A DNA stretch of 64,000 bases from Lichenostomus cassidix (taxonomy: Eukaryota > Chordata > Aves > Passeriformes > Meliphagidae): the NCBI GenBank assembly GCA_008360975.2, contig CM039183.1:76895850-76959849 (forward strand), written 5' to 3'. The position numbers and the translations under genes were made by a program. Shown piece by piece: positions 38,061 to 51,046 of this stretch (within the stretch, counting starts at the first letter, position 1; each line of letters starts with the position of its first letter). The notes beneath the pieces are model-generated. The model was not told the DNA's origin. It searched no databases and was given only the letters and a program-made list of their open reading frames with translations.

Positions 38061-40257
38061 TATTCATGTGGAATTAGATTTTTGACCCATCTGTAACACA
38101 CAAATTACAGTTACAAAACTTAGTCACCTATAATGCTTGCAAATGAATTTCAACAATCAGTTGAACAGTTGAGATAATCTATATCAGTACACAGGGAAAG
38201 GAAACCTGGACATTTTCATTTTGCATAAAAACATGACTGAAAGAACTTCAAGGACAACTGGTAGAAAAAAGCACTTTGGGGAGAGGAGAGACACTGGAGT
38301 TGTCAGCATCTGGTATTTCCAAGACCAGTGTTCAAGTTTTGCATAATTTGGTCAGAAATTAAAGCAGGTTTTCCAACCCTCTTACCAGAGAGCTTTTCTC
38401 CCAAGTGTCCATCCTCTTGGCAGCCCCTGCAGGGAGACACCAAGCTCCCAGTCATTCTTCCCTCAGAAGCCATTTCATCAACTCAAGTCAGAAGCAGCTG
38501 GATGCCTAGAGAAGAATCTGGAAAACCAGCATTACATGTGGAAAGAAAAGGATAGAGCACCAAAGAGAAGGCGGATTGCCATTTTGTACTCACCCAATTA
38601 ATATGATCCTTCCTCCATTTGCTCTCTTGGTCTTTCCAGTCTCCATAATGTCTGGTGAACAGATCAAGGGGTGGAGCTGAACTGGCGACTGTCACCTTAT
38701 AACATCTCTCCTATAAACACATAGTACTAGCATAGGCAGAAGGCACTGCCGTGCTGATCACCATCCTCTGAGTCAGCCATTTGCAACCACCTTCTCCAGG
38801 CTGTCATCTTGCCACTACAAATTCAAAATCTGAGTCAGAACCCAATTTAAACTGCTATAATTAACAGTCCCAATTTAACCAAACCTAGCAGTTTGTCATG
38901 TTGCATTCTCTACATACATCTGAGCATCTTGCATTTAGGCTACTTTGTTCTCTGCTCATCTCCTGCTGCTGCCTAGCAGCTCAGGTCCAAAGAGCATCAG
39001 TGGGTTTAGGCTCCCATCAGGGTAGAGCCCAGCGGCAGCCAAACTACAAAATTCAGCCATGCTGGATTTGTTTCCTTGTTAAAAAGCAAAATACCAAATG
39101 TGATGGAATGGGTGCTGCTAACCTGTAAATACTGATGAGTCAAAAGGGGGTGAAGTTTTGCAAGTGATTTGTCAGTGAAAAAGAGTTATTGTATAATGGA
39201 GTGACCCACTGCAATGAGACAGCTCCAGAGCAGAGAGCCCAGGCTGGTGAGGAAAAAGCCTGGGTGCTGCTTAAGTGAAAGATGGGTGGAGGCATCTTGC
39301 TTGCAGGTGAGCCCCAGAAAACTTGACCAGCCAAATTTTCTATGGGGAAGATAATTGTTTATCAAACAAGATAAACATGAGCACTATTTCCCTTACTGTT
39401 TCTAAATGCTCATGTTAGTAACAAATGCTTCACTCTGAAGAGGGCCTCTGGTCATTGTGGATGGTTTAGGAGTGTCCCTGCCTTCACTTTAAGGGAATTC
39501 CCTGCATTTATTTTTAGGGAATTGCAAATAGGTGACTTACAGATTAACTCATGTTTTTGCAGTCACAGGTAATGCCAAAACTGTGGGTGGAAACACATTT
39601 GTGAAAAATGTGTCTTTTTAAGATTTAGGGAAGATTTTTTTCCCTCCACTTTCTCTCCATTGCTTCCTTTCCTTTCTCTCACCATCCAGCTTGAATGACT
39701 TATTTGGTGTTTGCATTTTGGTGTTGTTTACTTTTACAGAGCTGTCTTGAGGCCACCACTGAGATGCTCTGGTTCTTGACCCACTGCAACTGGAGAACCA
39801 TCCACTGCCCATAGGTGTTTATTATCTGCATTGATGTGAATGATTCACGGAACTAATCAATACATAATTCATATAGCAGATCAGCAGGTAAACGGGAATA
39901 AACTCCATGTTTCCAAATCTGATTTAAGTAACCTATGCCCTAAACTTGCACCCACTCTGCTGTCTCAACACTTTGCTCTGATCCCTCTCCATCCTGTGGC
40001 TTCCTATGGATGCCCACTATGTGTATCATTCTGCAAACACATCCAGTCCAGGCCATTTCAATGGATTATTTTTTATCATATTTATACATTGCTCTACTTT
40101 CTTACTGAAATGCCTACATGTCGAAAATTATGGGATTTTTTTTAAGAAGTTACTGAGAAACCCACAACACCCATGTTGGCTTTGTCAAACCCTTGTATTT
40201 AGGTGCCAATCAATGTATGGTCTTCGTATGATGTTCCCATCATTATTTTAGCATGAG
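38061..40257. other. Unique sequence, no gene recognised
   Basis: Nothing identifiable was seen. Short frames on both strands show no motif. Confidence 0.5.
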
Positions 40258-40289
40258 TTTCTACAGTGATATACTTATCACTGTAGAAA
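40258..40289. repeat. Perfect 14-bp inverted repeat, 4-base loop
   Basis: TTTCTACAGTGATA (40258-40271) pairs perfectly with TATCACTGTAGAAA (40276-40289) across the loop TACT. No flanking target duplication was identified. The stem is shorter than a microRNA precursor. Confidence 0.95.
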
Positions 40290-40689
40290 TGATCATTACA
40301 TGTCTTGGGGGAAAAATATAAATATATTTTTGACAGTATGTTTTTAATTGTCTACAACTGTACATTTCCACACTGCCTCAGGAAAGTACACAGTGCTCTT
40401 CCAATCAAACGGTTGCTCTTCACTAGCTATTATAGGATGTATGCATACACATAATAGACACATAGTATTATAGGTCTGTGTATGTGCTTGTATCTGCTGA
40501 AAAAATCCCATGGAGTTCTCATTTATACTCACCGTGACCAAACTGAGAAAAAAAAAATCTTGCTTCATCCTACATCTTTCTACTTGAGTGAATTATTTTT
40601 TATTGATGTTGCAAATCTTAAATTTAAATTCAGTTTTGATGAAAAAAGTAGCGGATCTTTTTCCTGTTATTATACAAAATATATTTCTA

Positions 40690-40935
40690 TCTAGTGGAAG
40701 GAAATATCATTTGTAAAATGATCAATTGCATAATGATTACAGTGGAGAAATATATTCTCTAACATAATTTGTTAAATGGAGGAATTTAATATGAAATAGT
40801 AGATTTCTAAATTTATACAAATAACACCAGATGGTGAGCAGCTAGTTTTAATTAAATTAGGTTTGATAATTATAGCTGTTTAATTTTTAGGTTTGACTCA
40901 GATTAGAAAGAATGTATTATTTCCCTGTACATTTA
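40690..40935. other. AT-rich block with homeodomain-like motifs
   Basis: TAATGATTAC, TTTAATTAAATTAGG and GATAATTATAG motifs cluster in repeat-free sequence just upstream of an exon-like open frame. It may be regulatory or conserved non-coding; composition is the only evidence. Confidence 0.2.
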
Positions 40936-40954
40936 TTTTTAGTTTTCTTCCAAG

Positions 40955-41187
40955 GTTGTGGATATTGCATTATTCACTGCAGCCTGGAGCAGCAGAGAGC
41001 TGTGGTCAACTTTCTGGCAGCTGATTTTGGCCTGCCTCAGTTCTGCTTCAGCAATCCAGAGTGCTGGGACCCCCTGATGGGAGTCAGAAGGAGTTTTGCC
41101 AATGGAAGCAGGAGGGAGTTTATCCACTGGAATATGTTTTCACAGCCTAATCTATTGACTCCAGCACTTAATTTCAGCTGCTTTTGA
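40955..41187 (+). other. Unassigned exon-like open frame
   Basis: A reasonable splice acceptor (TTTTAGTTTTCTTCCAAG, ending at 40954) precedes a frame open to a TGA at 41185-41187. The peptide includes HCSLEQQRAVVNFLAADFG and RRSFANGSRREFIHW. The stretch is GC-richer than its AT-rich flank, and third positions favour G and C. It resembles no family I know. Part of it (AGGAGTTTTGCCAATGGAAG) faintly resembles an old interspersed repeat, so an exonised or merely decayed repeat is a serious alternative. A terminal coding exon or an lncRNA exon are the other options. Confidence 0.18.
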
Positions 41188-43546
41188 GCAAAGGAAGAAG
41201 CCTGACGGGAACGATGCCTTTGCCGTTGCCACGTGCCTTTCCCAGGACTGCAGTGATCCATTTGCACACGCACACACCTGCACTCCCTGCAGTTTTGTGT
41301 CCTGCAGCATTCCCTCTGGGAATGCCCCCCTGCAAGGGCTACAGCCTGTCCAGCCACACACAGCAGTGAAGTGATGAGCCCTGGCACTCTTCCCCTGCTC
41401 TGATATAACCTTTCGCATCACTACTGCTTTCCAGAAATTCCTCTGCTCTGGTCCCAACTTCGAGCTCACCAGGTCCCAGTGACTCCACTGAGCCATGGAA
41501 ATATGCTTAAAGCTACAAATGTGTCCAAGCCCTTTTTAGAACGTGGACAGAGTCCAAAGCCTATCTTGCAGCACCAGCTCCCTGCTAATCGATGCTCACA
41601 ATCCCATGGGAATCACCTCCTGCCTTTGGATCAAGCCAAGTGTGATCAGGATCCATATAAGCGAGTCTGTTCCATTTACAGGTCTGGCAACTATAAGCCC
41701 AAATGAAGGCTTTCACCAACTCTGTAGGTCACATCTACAAAAGGGGTGTTGGCTGCAGTGACGTTTGTGAATGATCAGCTTGTCCCCAGCAGCAGGATGC
41801 TGCAGGTTGAAAGATCCATGTGAGAACAACTGTGGGGTTTTTGCTCAGTGGATTTTCCTCTGATGCTCAGGGAAGAAGGACTCTTCCAGTGTGACTGAGT
41901 TTGTGGCACACTTCTCATTTGCTTGAGCTGTTAATCCATCTCCTGGAGTCTGTAGACCACAAAAGAGAGGTGGGTGGGAAACAAAGAGGTTTCAGTCATT
42001 GTATTATCACAGTTCAAAGGCACTCAGAATATTGTAATTGTAATTGAATACTACAATTGTAATTGAACATATAATTTAGAACTTCAATGCTGCAATTAAA
42101 AGACATGCTCAGGATCTGCCTATAACTCCTGGAAACCTTTAAATGCTTGTGACTTCCAGCACGGAAGTCACATTTTAGGCTGGAAGAAGCCAGCCCAAGG
42201 GCTTACTCTCCATTTCAGATGACATTAAGAAACTTAAAAGTTGCTTAAATCATCCCCCCCACTTCAGATTTCTTAGAGCTGGCGCTTGGACTGGCACGCA
42301 GGCAAGGTGGTGCTGTCCTGCCTCCTCTCTCTAAAGTCCTTTTTCTTTTATCTCAGTTTTCTCTCGGCAGGGTTCTTCTTCCATTATCTGCCTAGTGCAA
42401 ATCCTGTCTCCTGCTCTGCTTTCTCTTTTTGTGTGTGCTGAAAGGCAGCCTCCCTGAATTTGGATGATATTGATTATGTAAATCAGCACTTCTCCTCTAG
42501 ATTGCTTTTTCTTTGTGAACTGGGAGCATAATTTGCAGTCTTCTACCTGATAATTGTGAGGATAATTTGAGCTGTCTCTTTGTGGAGTCATCAGTGACTG
42601 TTTTAATTTCCATATGTGAGCAGTGCTCTTCTATTTTAAATTTTTTTTCCTAATCCTGCCTCCTTCTGAACTACTGGATTGATTCTGCTGTTCATAACAG
42701 CATCACCTGAAGTCTATTTTGGAATTTCCGCTGCCAGCAAGATTGAAATTTATCTACAATGTGGCAGGTTTTTCAACATTTCCAGAAGAGACATAATCCC
42801 ACAACTATCAGCATGACAATAAAGTTGTCTATCTCTAATAGAAAATTGAGGACTCATGGTCACGTTTTTCACTGAAAAAATGTTTCAAAATGAAGTAAAA
42901 CAATACCATTTTGTTGTGAATAGCACATGTCTTTCATCAACTTGAAATACCAACTATAGGTTTGAAAATTAAAATAATGAGAGGTTCATGACATATTGTT
43001 CTTTTATTCGGCATCGAATGCAACCCACTTACAAAGGGCCATGTAGCACATTTCACAGCAAATGAGATTTAAGTAATCTATTCACATGGTTTCTAAAGGA
43101 TAGAAGGAAAAATATAATAGCCTTTTACTGGAAGTTGTCTCAGAAAAGGTGACCATTGCTTTATTATACCATTTTCAAAAAAGCACTGCAAGCAGCTTCT
43201 TCCTCCCTTGTTCACAGGGAGTATTGGCTAAGCACTGAAAATATGCTGCAGGTTTTATAAGATACAAGTAAAGAGAAACTCTAAGCCGAGGCAGAGACCC
43301 AGAGGTAGCTCCCTTTGGTGTCAGCAGTCGTCTGGAGTTTGCTCCCAGAGCATCCAAAGGCTGCATAGAGCATAGAGCCAGGGCATCTCTACAGTGCCTC
43401 AGGCAGCACCAATGATAACATGACCATGGCTCTCTCTTCATCTTTCAATATCCTATCAGACGTTTCATGCCTGACCTTATGGAAAATCCATGTAGGATGT
43501 GGCTGTGATTGTTTCTTTGGAACTGAGTTTCACTAGGAATTGCACC

Positions 43547-43550
<4 letters not shown>
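41188..43550. other. Unique sequence, no gene recognised
   Basis: No gene is seen. A small TTGTAATTG direct repeat occurs at about 42032-42066. Frames on the minus strand at 41037-41496 overlap one another and lack motifs. Confidence 0.5.
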
Positions 43551-43580
<30 letters not shown>

Positions 43581-43586
43581 GAGAGA
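43551..43586. repeat. (A)26 followed by (GA)n
   Basis: A 26-base A-run passes directly into five or six GA dinucleotides. This could be the tail of a retrocopy, but no parent sequence was recognised upstream. Confidence 0.92.
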
Positions 43587-44938
43587 AATCTCTTAAGCTA
43601 CAGCAAAAGCTAAAAATCTCTCTCAAATTTCTCCACAAGGAAAAAAAATACTCTGGAGTTTTATTTTTATAAACTAACCATATCCCCTTCTATTTTAGTT
43701 AATAAAAATGTACCAAATGCTACATTACCTTCTTTAAATGAAAAATAGTTTGGAGGACGTATGTTCTATTCCAAATATGTCCAAAAAGGGTCACATCTGA
43801 CCCAATCAATATGCTTTTTAAAATTTCTGTCTGCAAGAGAAATGTCACAGTAATTAGTACATTTTCATTAAATAGTTCCCTTTGGACAAACTGGCATTTT
43901 CTAACAGGAAGATGTTCTGTTAGAAAATTTCAGATCGATGCTACTGTTAACAGACTTCTCAGTTGCACCTGCAAATAAAGTCACACATCTGGGCTCTGTT
44001 GAAATCAGTCATGATTCTGTCAGAGGCTTCAAAGAGTCCAGAATTACAAATGTGGAGGTACGTGTGTATGAATATATGTATCTGTACCATTCATGTGTAT
44101 CATCCATCTTTTACATATCTATACCCATATAATTATAGCTCTTGCTATATGCACACCAGGAAAATGACTGGTCTAACAGATGGGAGTCCTGCAGGAAACC
44201 CTAAGAAGAGCCAGTGTTGCAGGAGAAGAGAGGCAAAGGCATATGTTTTGTTGTAGCTTGAATTACCAGAGAGCTAATCCCCACGAAGGGGGTACATTTG
44301 ACCTTCTGCAGCATGGGGAAAGTTAACCTTTAATATTTCTCAATCGACACATTCCAGGGGAAGCTCTCTGTTTCATTGCCGTATTAAAAAACCATCAAGA
44401 TATCTGCATTTTTAACAAGATGCAGATTCTAGAGGATTGGGGTTTTTTTCAGCACTAGTCATGCAATTTGTCAACACTGTACTAGCTGAACAGTCAGTCA
44501 AGACTCTCTCTTAATTCTTGAAATGTGGCCAGTTTCCCAAATTTAAACAAAGTGGCCAAAGATGTTTATTTTCATTCTTGGTTAGCTGGTAAATGGTTTG
44601 AATGTGATATTAAGCATCATTAGCAACTGTTGAAAGGTGAAATGATTGAAATGAATAAGAAATGCTACATTTCAAAATGTATGGGGCTGTATTGCTCCCA
44701 TGAGACCTCCCTGATAGATTTAGGGTGTGGAGAGTCAATCCTTTATCATCACGCCTGCCTGCTTCTTAAATATTCTGACATCAAATTGGACACTAAAGTA
44801 TAATGCTGGAATATACCATGCAAAAAATAATTTAGTGATAGAGACTTGTATCCTCATAGGAAAAATTTCAGAAGTAGGTGAAATTGTTTGAATGGTAGGA
44901 CTGGGGGAAAAAGGCTGTGAATGGCACTTAAGAACACA
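43587..44938. other. Unique sequence, no gene recognised
   Basis: AT-rich DNA without identifiable features. Confidence 0.5.
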
Positions 44939-45080
44939 TTTTCAATGCGTGCACAGTAGCACTAAAATTTGCAGACACAAAAACAATATGCTAAAAAATA
45001 GGCTAACAAATTTTCAACTCATGCACAATAGTACTAAAAAATACAGATTTAAATACAGTAGGCTAAAAATACAGATATAT
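44939..45080 (+). repeat. Imperfect ~72-bp tandem duplication
   Basis: Unit 1 (44939-45010) and unit 2 (45011-about 45080) both begin TTTTCAA and share TGCACA.TAG.ACTAAAA, ACAGATT-like and GGCTAA-like motifs at the same spacing. Identity is about 75 percent. Because the period is a multiple of three, the overlapping plus-strand frame shows a repeated peptide pattern (F-Q-x-x-H-x-S-T-K), but that is not evidence of coding. Confidence 0.8.
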
Positions 45081-48000
45081 GCTCTCTGTTAGCAGCACAT
45101 AAACCCATGTGTGTCTGTCTGTGTGAGTGCATGGCGTGACACATATGAATGGAGACATGAAACAAGGGCATCTCTTTGACATCTACACAGAAATACCTTT
45201 TCCCACTAGTTCTGCTTTTGAAAGGTGAGTAATATTCTTTGTCTTCAGTCCAGTACAAAAATCCTCTGAGATTCACTGTCTGTTGTGACCTTATTCTGTA
45301 GTCATGCCTAGATACTGCAGCAGTCTTTAGGTTAAAGTATGATATACCACACACATCCAGAGAATGGAAGCTTTAACTTCAAATATTCCTGCTTTTTGCA
45401 TTTATGTCAGAGCTGCAGCACTGCTCTTTCAGTGGGAAAGAGGGAGATTATAGGCTTGTTATCTGGCCAGTAGCTTCTGTACTTCAAAAAATATGGGTTT
45501 CTCAGGATAGCAGGTTCTGTGTATGCTGAGCATCTGTCTATCTATCCCTCAGCCTTCGCTCTAAGGAATAGACACGTGCATGTGTAAATGAGTATGTGCG
45601 TGAATGCGCACAAATACACATGCGAATATTTTTAATTATACATTATGATAATTAAAGAGTAACTGTACACAAAGTTGAAACAATGTTTAGTTCTGGTTGC
45701 CACATTCTGCAGATTCATAGTGGAAGCCCTTAGATTTACTTCATCAACCTATCAGACAGAATTGGCAAATGAGGCTTCAAAATGTTGGGCTAATTACAAA
45801 AGCAGAATCAGAAAGGTTAAAAAATGTTAATGTGCATCGTTAGGGCAGCACAGCCTACTGAGCATCAACTGATGAGCATTTATTGTGGGAGTTCAGACAG
45901 GCACAGACCATGAGTGTAAGAGGAATTAAAGTGTACGAGAGTGCTCTTTTGTATCCAGTATTCCTGACAATGTTTTCACATGCTCACAGTAATAACTCTG
46001 CATTTGATTTTAATTGTTTAGCTGCCTGGACTGTGATCTCTCTCTATCAAACACTTAGACTACTTAAACTCTCCTCTGAGGTATCTGGGAACTCACAGTG
46101 GGCATCCACTGATTTGGGTTACAGTCCATAAATGTTTGCCATACTTCTCTGATCCCCAAGACCATGCTCTGGGATTATAGGGTCAGTAGGGTCCCTGTTT
46201 AACCTGTACTGGGAGACAAAAAAGCAAACCTTGCTAATGCACCTGTGCTCCCTCTGCCTGGCTAAGGGAAGGAGCACAGTGGTTTTGTTATAAAGGACTT
46301 TGCTGCTTGTGTTAGAGATGGCAGCGAAGTAGCCTGAGGGATATGCTTGTGTGTTGTACTAACAACATATGTTAGATCTATGCCAACATCCTCCTCACTG
46401 GCTCTCCCAGGTGCCTTAACTACAGCTGAGACACAGAGGCTGATGGTACCTGCTCCAAGGGGAGAAGAGGTAAATGCTGGAGACATTTTTCAGGAACAGA
46501 GAACATGAGCTTTGTGTCACGCATTTGTTTGGTTTCAGAGCTAGCGGTTAATCCAGACCCCCGGTAGGACCTAATTACCTCCCATCTGAGCACTAACTCA
46601 CAAGCTAAATGCTGTCGAGGCGAGATGGGGACTCATTTCCAAGAACACAGGCACAAACACATTTTTATTGGCCATAGAAAATGGTAGTGTGTGTGCCAAT
46701 ATAGCATGGATGTCTGACTCAGAACATAAAGTGCAGGTGCCAGCAGCAAGAAGATGCTGCTAAGAAATAGCAGCTCTGGGGACTGCAAAGTATCAGCTGT
46801 CTGGGGAGACCAGAACTGGGAAAAAGAGACACTGATGACTGAAAACACATTTTTTTTGCCATCTCCGCAGGTCCCCTTGAGCTCTTCTCCCTGCAGTCGG
46901 AGCACAGAACCGTGACAGTGGGAGTGATGGGGTTGCCCCTTCTGAAATGGATCCAAAAACTCTGACCTCCTCTTCCTCAGGGAAACTTGCAACTACAGAG
47001 ACTCTTCATCCACATGAGAGAGGAGTGAGAGAGCAGTGTTAGATAAATGCAGGAATTCCTCTTCTCCTCACGGGATGTTCCTGGCAATGGATAAGACCTC
47101 ATGGCTTGGCTTGCCCTCTTCCCTGGAGTCCGCTTTAGGAGGTAATCTTCGGAGCAAAGAAAATCAACAGCATTACTATATTTTGTAGTGCCTTGAACAG
47201 TGTATCCCTGATGTGACTGGGCTTTTGGGCACATCAGACCTACAGGTAATAACTACAAACAGTGACTGTCTCTGAGGATAGGAGTGGGAAATGAAATTGT
47301 CTTTGGATAAAAATAGTTCCTTTTGATTGCGTATTTTCTGCTGGCTCTTTGCCTTCAGGCAATGTATGACAACTTGAGGAGCAGGGGTTTTTATCCCCTA
47401 GGCAATGTTTTATGGCTCTCTACCTTAAAGTCAGTCAATATTTGTAATTATCTGTCCACCCCACAGGTAACTGCAGGACTTTTTTGGGGAAAAAAAGAAT
47501 GAAGATGGCAGCACAATTTCTGACAAAATTTGGAGAAAAGATAACAAAAAGCAGGCTGGTGGGTTTAAATCCCTTGCACAGATCTCAAAGACTTTCTTGT
47601 TTTATACAAGTCCTTTGCACCTTATTGTTATGCTTACTACACAAAACCTATATAGGTGCAAGTGTGTGTCTTTCTGTGTGCATGCACTCACATATGACCA
47701 CATTTGCTTATTTGCATATGTGTATGAATACATGCAGCACGTGTGGGTGGTGACAAGCTAAAGGAACATTTGCAAGGTTGACAAGACCAAAATCTGATCC
47801 TCCTTCAACCTGATGGGTTTTTCTAAGTGCATGCTGGGGCAGAAGGAGCAAGAATCCCCTTCTGGGCTGAAAGATGCAGAGAAACTGAGGCTGCAGGAGG
47901 ATAAAAACTCCATCTTAACAGCCTGGTGCTGAAGAGTTAACTCAGCAGCCTGGGTTTTCTGTTAACATAGTTATGCTGCTGACAAGTCTCGGCAGTGTGG

Positions 48001-50882
48001 TCGTCCTCTCCTCCCTGGCACCCAATGTGAGCCAGCAGAAACTTGCCTGGAGATGAGTGTGCCGAACTCTGCACACAGCATCCTGACGGCCTGCATCCCT
48101 TGCCAGCTATCAGTGACAGAGCTGACATGGAGAGGCAAGAGAGGGCACAGCTGGCACGCAAAACCCTGCCATCAGCACGCCCGCATCTGCTGAATCTGTT
48201 TTGAGCAGTTCACCCAGCTGGGATTTTAATACGGCTGCATCCCTCCTTTTGGAAAGTGGTATTTTTCCCCCTTGATAATAGAGATGTGAAAAAAAGGAAC
48301 AAACACCAAATTAAATGTTTTTAGGGTAGCACATGCCTGTGAAATTTTAGGCCTGTTGACCTTGGCAGGGTCCCCATAAAAAATTGGTACAAAATTAGGG
48401 GCATTTGTTGTTCTGAAAGGCCGTCAGCCACGAAGGCAAAGGCAGGCAGAGGGATAAGCAGCTTGCTGATCCAGGGCCCTATCCTGGAGATCCTGCCTGT
48501 GATCCTGCTGTGCTCCACAGGTCTGGGTGCAGGATGCTTGGTGGGTAGCGGTGAAATGAGGGGGTGGATGTGTGGCACAGTCCTTCCTACGCTTCACAGT
48601 TCCTCAATTGCAGCTGCCATCAGTGGGCGTTTATAGCACCAGACACCCCACACCCAAACCTGCCAAGTGCTGCAGGAGCTCACAGGTGCTGACAGCTCTT
48701 GTCACCTCCCGGGAAGTGCTCAGACCCACACAGGACTGGCCACACACACACCACTCACACATGGCACCTCGCCTGTCGGCTCCTGACACCAGCTACTAAC
48801 TCTGACAGATTTTTTTATTTCATGGATGGACAGACAGTTCACGGCTTGACCTAGCAGATTCCTTTTCTTTCTTATGTGGCTTTTGTATCTTAGTGAAAAG
48901 CCTTAAATAGCATTTCTGTAATCATGCTTTTCAGCTGACCCATATTCTTAACACAGGTTCAAACCCTGTTGGCAGCTGCTCCAGGTTCAGCTTATTAAAT
49001 CCTTCCTGGGTAGCTGGGGGAGCAGAACTAGTTATCCACGAGGAGAACCAGGCATTAGGAGAAGGGGAGGCAGACGTAAGGGACTGCCCCTTCCTGGCAG
49101 TGCTGGAGCTGAGCCCATGCATGGTTTCTCTTCTGTGGATTCTTGCAAGCCAGAGCCTTGCACTGGCAGGAACCTGGGTGCTGATTTACAGGTTGTGTGC
49201 TCTGCTAGTGATAGGCAAAGGCTTAGGGCTTGTGATGATTTATGAATACTGATGCTGGATTTTGAGGTGCTTGGCTCTTGGGGTCGAGTCCAGAGCCAGA
49301 GAGAAGGTGCTGAGTCCTCTGCACCTCTGAATAAAATCCATTTGGGGTGTTCCCTTCTTCCTTCTCTTGCACAGTATCATCATGACAAGCACTTGGAATG
49401 CTGGAGATCCCAAGCAAAAATCCCTTCTCTCTGAATCATCACTCCTTCCTCTTAGAACTGGTCACTCTTCAAAACAAGATATGAAATTAATTAAATTTTA
49501 CTTTCTCGTAGCATGGGGATGTGGGTGCCAATCCTAGCTGCAAGAAGCTCTTTTTTTGGCAAGATTCAAGAGCAGGATAATTCCCAGGAAGGTGGAAAAA
49601 TGTGGATTTGAACTTCTGCAGGCAGGAGAGGAAACTGAGCCTGGATTTGCCACAGCTAGACTGAATGCCCTCACCACATTGCCAGCACAATATAACCCTG
49701 TTATCTTGATCCTTACTTTGTGCTAAGAACCACCAGGAAAATCCATAGTTTGTGGATGTCACTGGGTTTAAGCACGTGATAAAGGCTATGTTGCTAAACT
49801 GTGGCAAGGTACTCAGGTACTTAAAGATCCTAGAGAATATAGGTGTAAGAAACGTAAAGATTTGAGGCATCCACAGGCTCTTACTCCTGTACTGGGTTAC
49901 CAAAATTTGTCCATATCCTTTTCTAGACTTGAGCCTTTCCCTATTCATAGCACAGCAATAAGATTCCACTACCAATTAGTTTTAATAAGTCTCATGAAGT
50001 TACTGAATTAAACTTTGCCCCCAAAGCCACTATAGTATAATAAATGCTTATGTTGTAAACTGGTAATCCCACACTGTACGGTCCTTCCAAGAGCAAAATA
50101 CTCTCTTTTCAGTGTGATAATTCACCTGGAAGTGTATAAATCTGGAGGGCAATCCTGTATTTCCCCAAACAAGAGATGGGCAAGGTGTATGTTTTTCCAT
50201 TCTCCAATTAAAAAAAGGTGCTAAATTACAGACCTCAGAAAGAACTTAGGCAGCACAGTAGTTTCAAATATGACACAGAAGACACAATGACAATGAGCAG
50301 ACCAGAATGGATCAATTCGCAGTATGAATCCATTACACTTCCTTAAATATTTCTAAAAGAACTGAGAGTGGAAGCAGACCAACAGATACCAAAAATCCTG
50401 TGGAATCATTTAGCTGAGCTGGCCAGCTGCTGTGTAGTTCCCAAATCCATCTTTTCATAAACTAGGAAGGAAATACTAGAGCACAGCAAACACTTTTTTT
50501 TAAGTGACCATGTTCTGATGTTGCAGAGATAAAATACGATTATCCCTCCATGTAAGAAAATCAGAAAAAGTATAGTCTGGTTTAACTCTGCTGAAGAGAT
50601 ATTGCATAGGGACAGATTTTGATTTTTACTGAGATATTGGACCAGACAATTAATCTCTATCTTTAATGATTAAGATGTGGATAATGTTGCCTGTAAGTCA
50701 TCAGTGTTGCATGAAAGTTACTATGGCAGCAAAAGGTAATGGTGTATTCCTGGTCAAATGCTTACAGGAAAATGCTTTGCTGACTTGCAGTAGTACAAAT
50801 AGTACAAATAGAACTTGAAAAAATCAAAGTTCTGCTGAACTTCAGGAGTCCCAGCACTTCTGATTCTGGAAGAGAAAATGCC
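45081..50882. other. Unique sequence, no gene recognised
   Basis: Nearly 6 kb without a recognised gene. Some TG/CA-rich stretches occur (45560-45625, 47655-47750, 48735-48765). The minus-strand frame at 49487-49975 (162 codons) is the longest here but has no recognised motif, no clear splice sites and a composition typical of chance. Confidence 0.45.
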
Positions 50883-50898
50883 AAAAAAAAAAAAAAAA
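50883..50898. repeat. Poly(A) tract with A-rich extension
   Basis: Sixteen adenines followed by GA6GA7-type sequence up to about 50913. Purine-only on the plus strand, it lies only about 130 bases before the pyrimidine tract of opposite polarity. Confidence 0.9.
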
Positions 50899-51046
50899 GA
50901 AAAAAGAAAAAAACTAGAATAAAACTATTGGTTTTGGAAAGAGACAAATGTTAATTAAGAGAACCTTTTGGAAAGAGACAGGTCCCCTGTCTGGGAAAGA
51001 GATTAAGTACTTGTTCGAAGCCAGAACTGCAGCAGAACATTGATAA

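Noticed and set aside
45094..45110. TAGCAGCACATAA, resembling the 5' part of miR-15a
   Set aside because: The match stops after 13 bases, and the flanks do not provide a complementary arm for a precursor hairpin.
49487..49975. 162-codon minus-strand open frame
   Set aside because: No motif, no credible splice sites, and composition as expected from random sequence of this base content.
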